Notes under the pieces: model-generated
Database searches by the model: none
What the model was told of the DNA's origin: nothing
The model's input: the letters and a program-made list of their open reading frames with translations, nothing else
NCBI GenBank assembly: GCA_026770585.1
Contig: MU646697.1
Location: 359,609 to 380,378 of the forward strand
Length of the DNA: 20,770 nucleotides
Reading direction: 5' to 3'
From: Baffinella frigidus
Lineage: Eukaryota; Cryptophyceae; Cryptomonadales; Baffinellaceae
Made by a program: the position numbers and the translations under genes
Shown here: positions 20,082-20,770 of the stretch, piece after piece
Layout: the number at the start of each line of letters is the position of its first letter
Numbering within the stretch: the first letter of the stretch is position 1

Positions 20082-20275
20082 TTTAGGGTTTAGGGTTTGG
20101 GGTTCAGGGTTCAGGGTTTAGGGTTTAGGGTGTAGGTTGTGGGGTTCAGGGTTCAGGGTTTAGGGTTTAGGGTGCAGGGTGTGGGGTCCAGGGTTCAGGG
20201 TTCAGGGTTCAGGGTTTGAGGTGTAGGGTGTAGGGTGTGGGGTTCAGGGTTCAGGGTTCAGGGTGTAGGGTGTAG
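20082..20275 (+). repeat. Interstitial telomere-type array, TTCAGGG/TTTAGGG/TGTAGGG
   Basis: A composite of about 60-65 bp (TTTAGGG, TTCAGGG, TGTGGGG order) is repeated about three times, a higher-order repeat. Confidence 0.93.
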
Positions 20276-20394
20276 GATGCCGGCATTCGCGCCGACATGG
20301 GGGAAACCAGGGGAAAGCTCTGTTCATGAATTCCGAACGCGACCCTTGAAGGAGGACGTATTTGGACGTGACTCCGGTACAACACATCACAATC

Positions 20395-20490
20395 ATGGTT
20401 TGAGATGGGGCATCTATTGTAAGAGGTGGAGCCTGGGGTTGTAGAGCCATCGTTTGAGATGGGTTGTAAAGCCATCTATTGTAAGAGAGA
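20395..20490. repeat. Duplication around CATCTATTGTAAGAG
   Basis: GTTTGAGATGGG and CATCTATTGTAAGAG each occur twice (20398/20453 and 20411/20470). The separating bases differ. No gene was found here. Confidence 0.7.
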
Positions 20491-20523
20491 CGCGCGGGGG
20501 GAAGAATGCCGAGGACAAGACAA

Positions 20524-20625
20524 GACCCTAAACCCTACAACTTAAACACTAAACACTACACCCTCACCATAAACTCTAAACTCTAAACCTAAACCCTAAC
20601 CCCTAACCCAAAACCCTAAAACCTT
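20524..20625 (-). repeat. Reverse-orientation telomere-type repeats
   Basis: CCCTAAACCCTACAACTTAAACACTAAAC and related C-rich units on +. Orientation is opposite to 20082-20275. Confidence 0.85.
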
Positions 20626-20691
20626 CCCTCTCCGGGGAAGAGGCTCATAACTCGCGCGCCTCGGGTTATGATGATGCTGAGCAACCTTGCC

Positions 20692-20770
20692 CCACCCTCC
20701 ACCCTCCACCCTCCACTCTGCACCCTAAACCCTACAACCTAAATCCTACACCCTGCACCCTGCACCCTGC
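20692..20770 (-). repeat. Reverse-orientation telomere-type and CCACCCT repeats to window end
   Basis: CCACCCT units pass into CCCTAAA, CCCTACA and CCCTGCA units that run off the window. Confidence 0.85.

Overview
This is eukaryotic nuclear DNA with no prokaryotic gene layout. It has no long ORF, abundant microsatellites, many short foldback (MITE-like) elements, and kilobases of TTTAGGG-type repeat and its variants. TTTAGGG is the telomere repeat of land plants, many green algae, cryptophytes, oomycetes and several alveolates including dinoflagellates and chromerids. With moderately GC-rich unique sequence, a microbial alga or alveolate is the most natural guess, but the species cannot be named from this sequence. 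The G-rich telomere strand lies on + in about ten separated blocks between unique stretches, so these are interstitial arrays, not a chromosome end.

The longest ORFs are almost all simple-repeat translations and were not called as genes. The best coding signal is a set of very short exon-like blocks (about 40-145 bp), nearly all on the minus strand. Each is present in 2-9 local copies. In most families similarity starts just after a CAG/TAG (acceptor-like), ends just before a GT (donor-like), or both. Several translate to peptides whose copies differ mainly by synonymous changes, for example RVGxKxEKISSKLSxRKAK, PEYMxLFP, and hydrophobic helices such as LVVCAAVVIIPAAV. Many copies carry stops or frameshifts or are cut by insertions. 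In minus-strand (transcription) order they run: RVGxK module (20.07-19.20 kb), VKAVVALVS (19.02-18.26), KLTVR (17.67-17.39), LVVCAAVVIIP (17.24-15.88), MVFILLM...GLIVGYFP (15.55-14.16), PVASTS-IYQ (13.05-12.43), FVDPMKP...PEYMQLFP (11.85-11.27), MDLVPKAYLVRG (11.04-10.74), VLTESMG (10.35-10.08), AALAVAM (8.81-8.59), a charged helix exon (5.69-5.64) and SVDDLFVELRRAGLE (4.05-2.27). I read this as one or more decayed or rapidly evolving multi-exon genes, probably including a polytopic membrane protein, whose exons and flanking introns were tandemly amplified. No product can be named.

Layout: 1-720 G/GA tract, T/G repeat and telomere-type array; 721-2000 repeated dyads and exon-like copies; 2.0-4.4 kb SVDD exon copies crowded with foldback elements; 4.9-6.8 kb telomere-type arrays; 7.3-8.1 kb GAGTGTGGA units and hairpins; 8.6-9.5 kb AT-rich repeat island; 10.1-13.25 kb telomere-type arrays in both orientations between exon modules; 13.3-17.3 kb foldbacks and membrane-helix exon arrays; 17.5-18.2 kb a large inverted repeat holding a nested MITE; 18.2-20.1 kb CT-microsatellite-linked exon copies; 20.1-20.77 kb telomere-type repeats with a strand switch near 20.5 kb. 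No rRNA, tRNA, CRISPR array or autonomous transposase was recognised.
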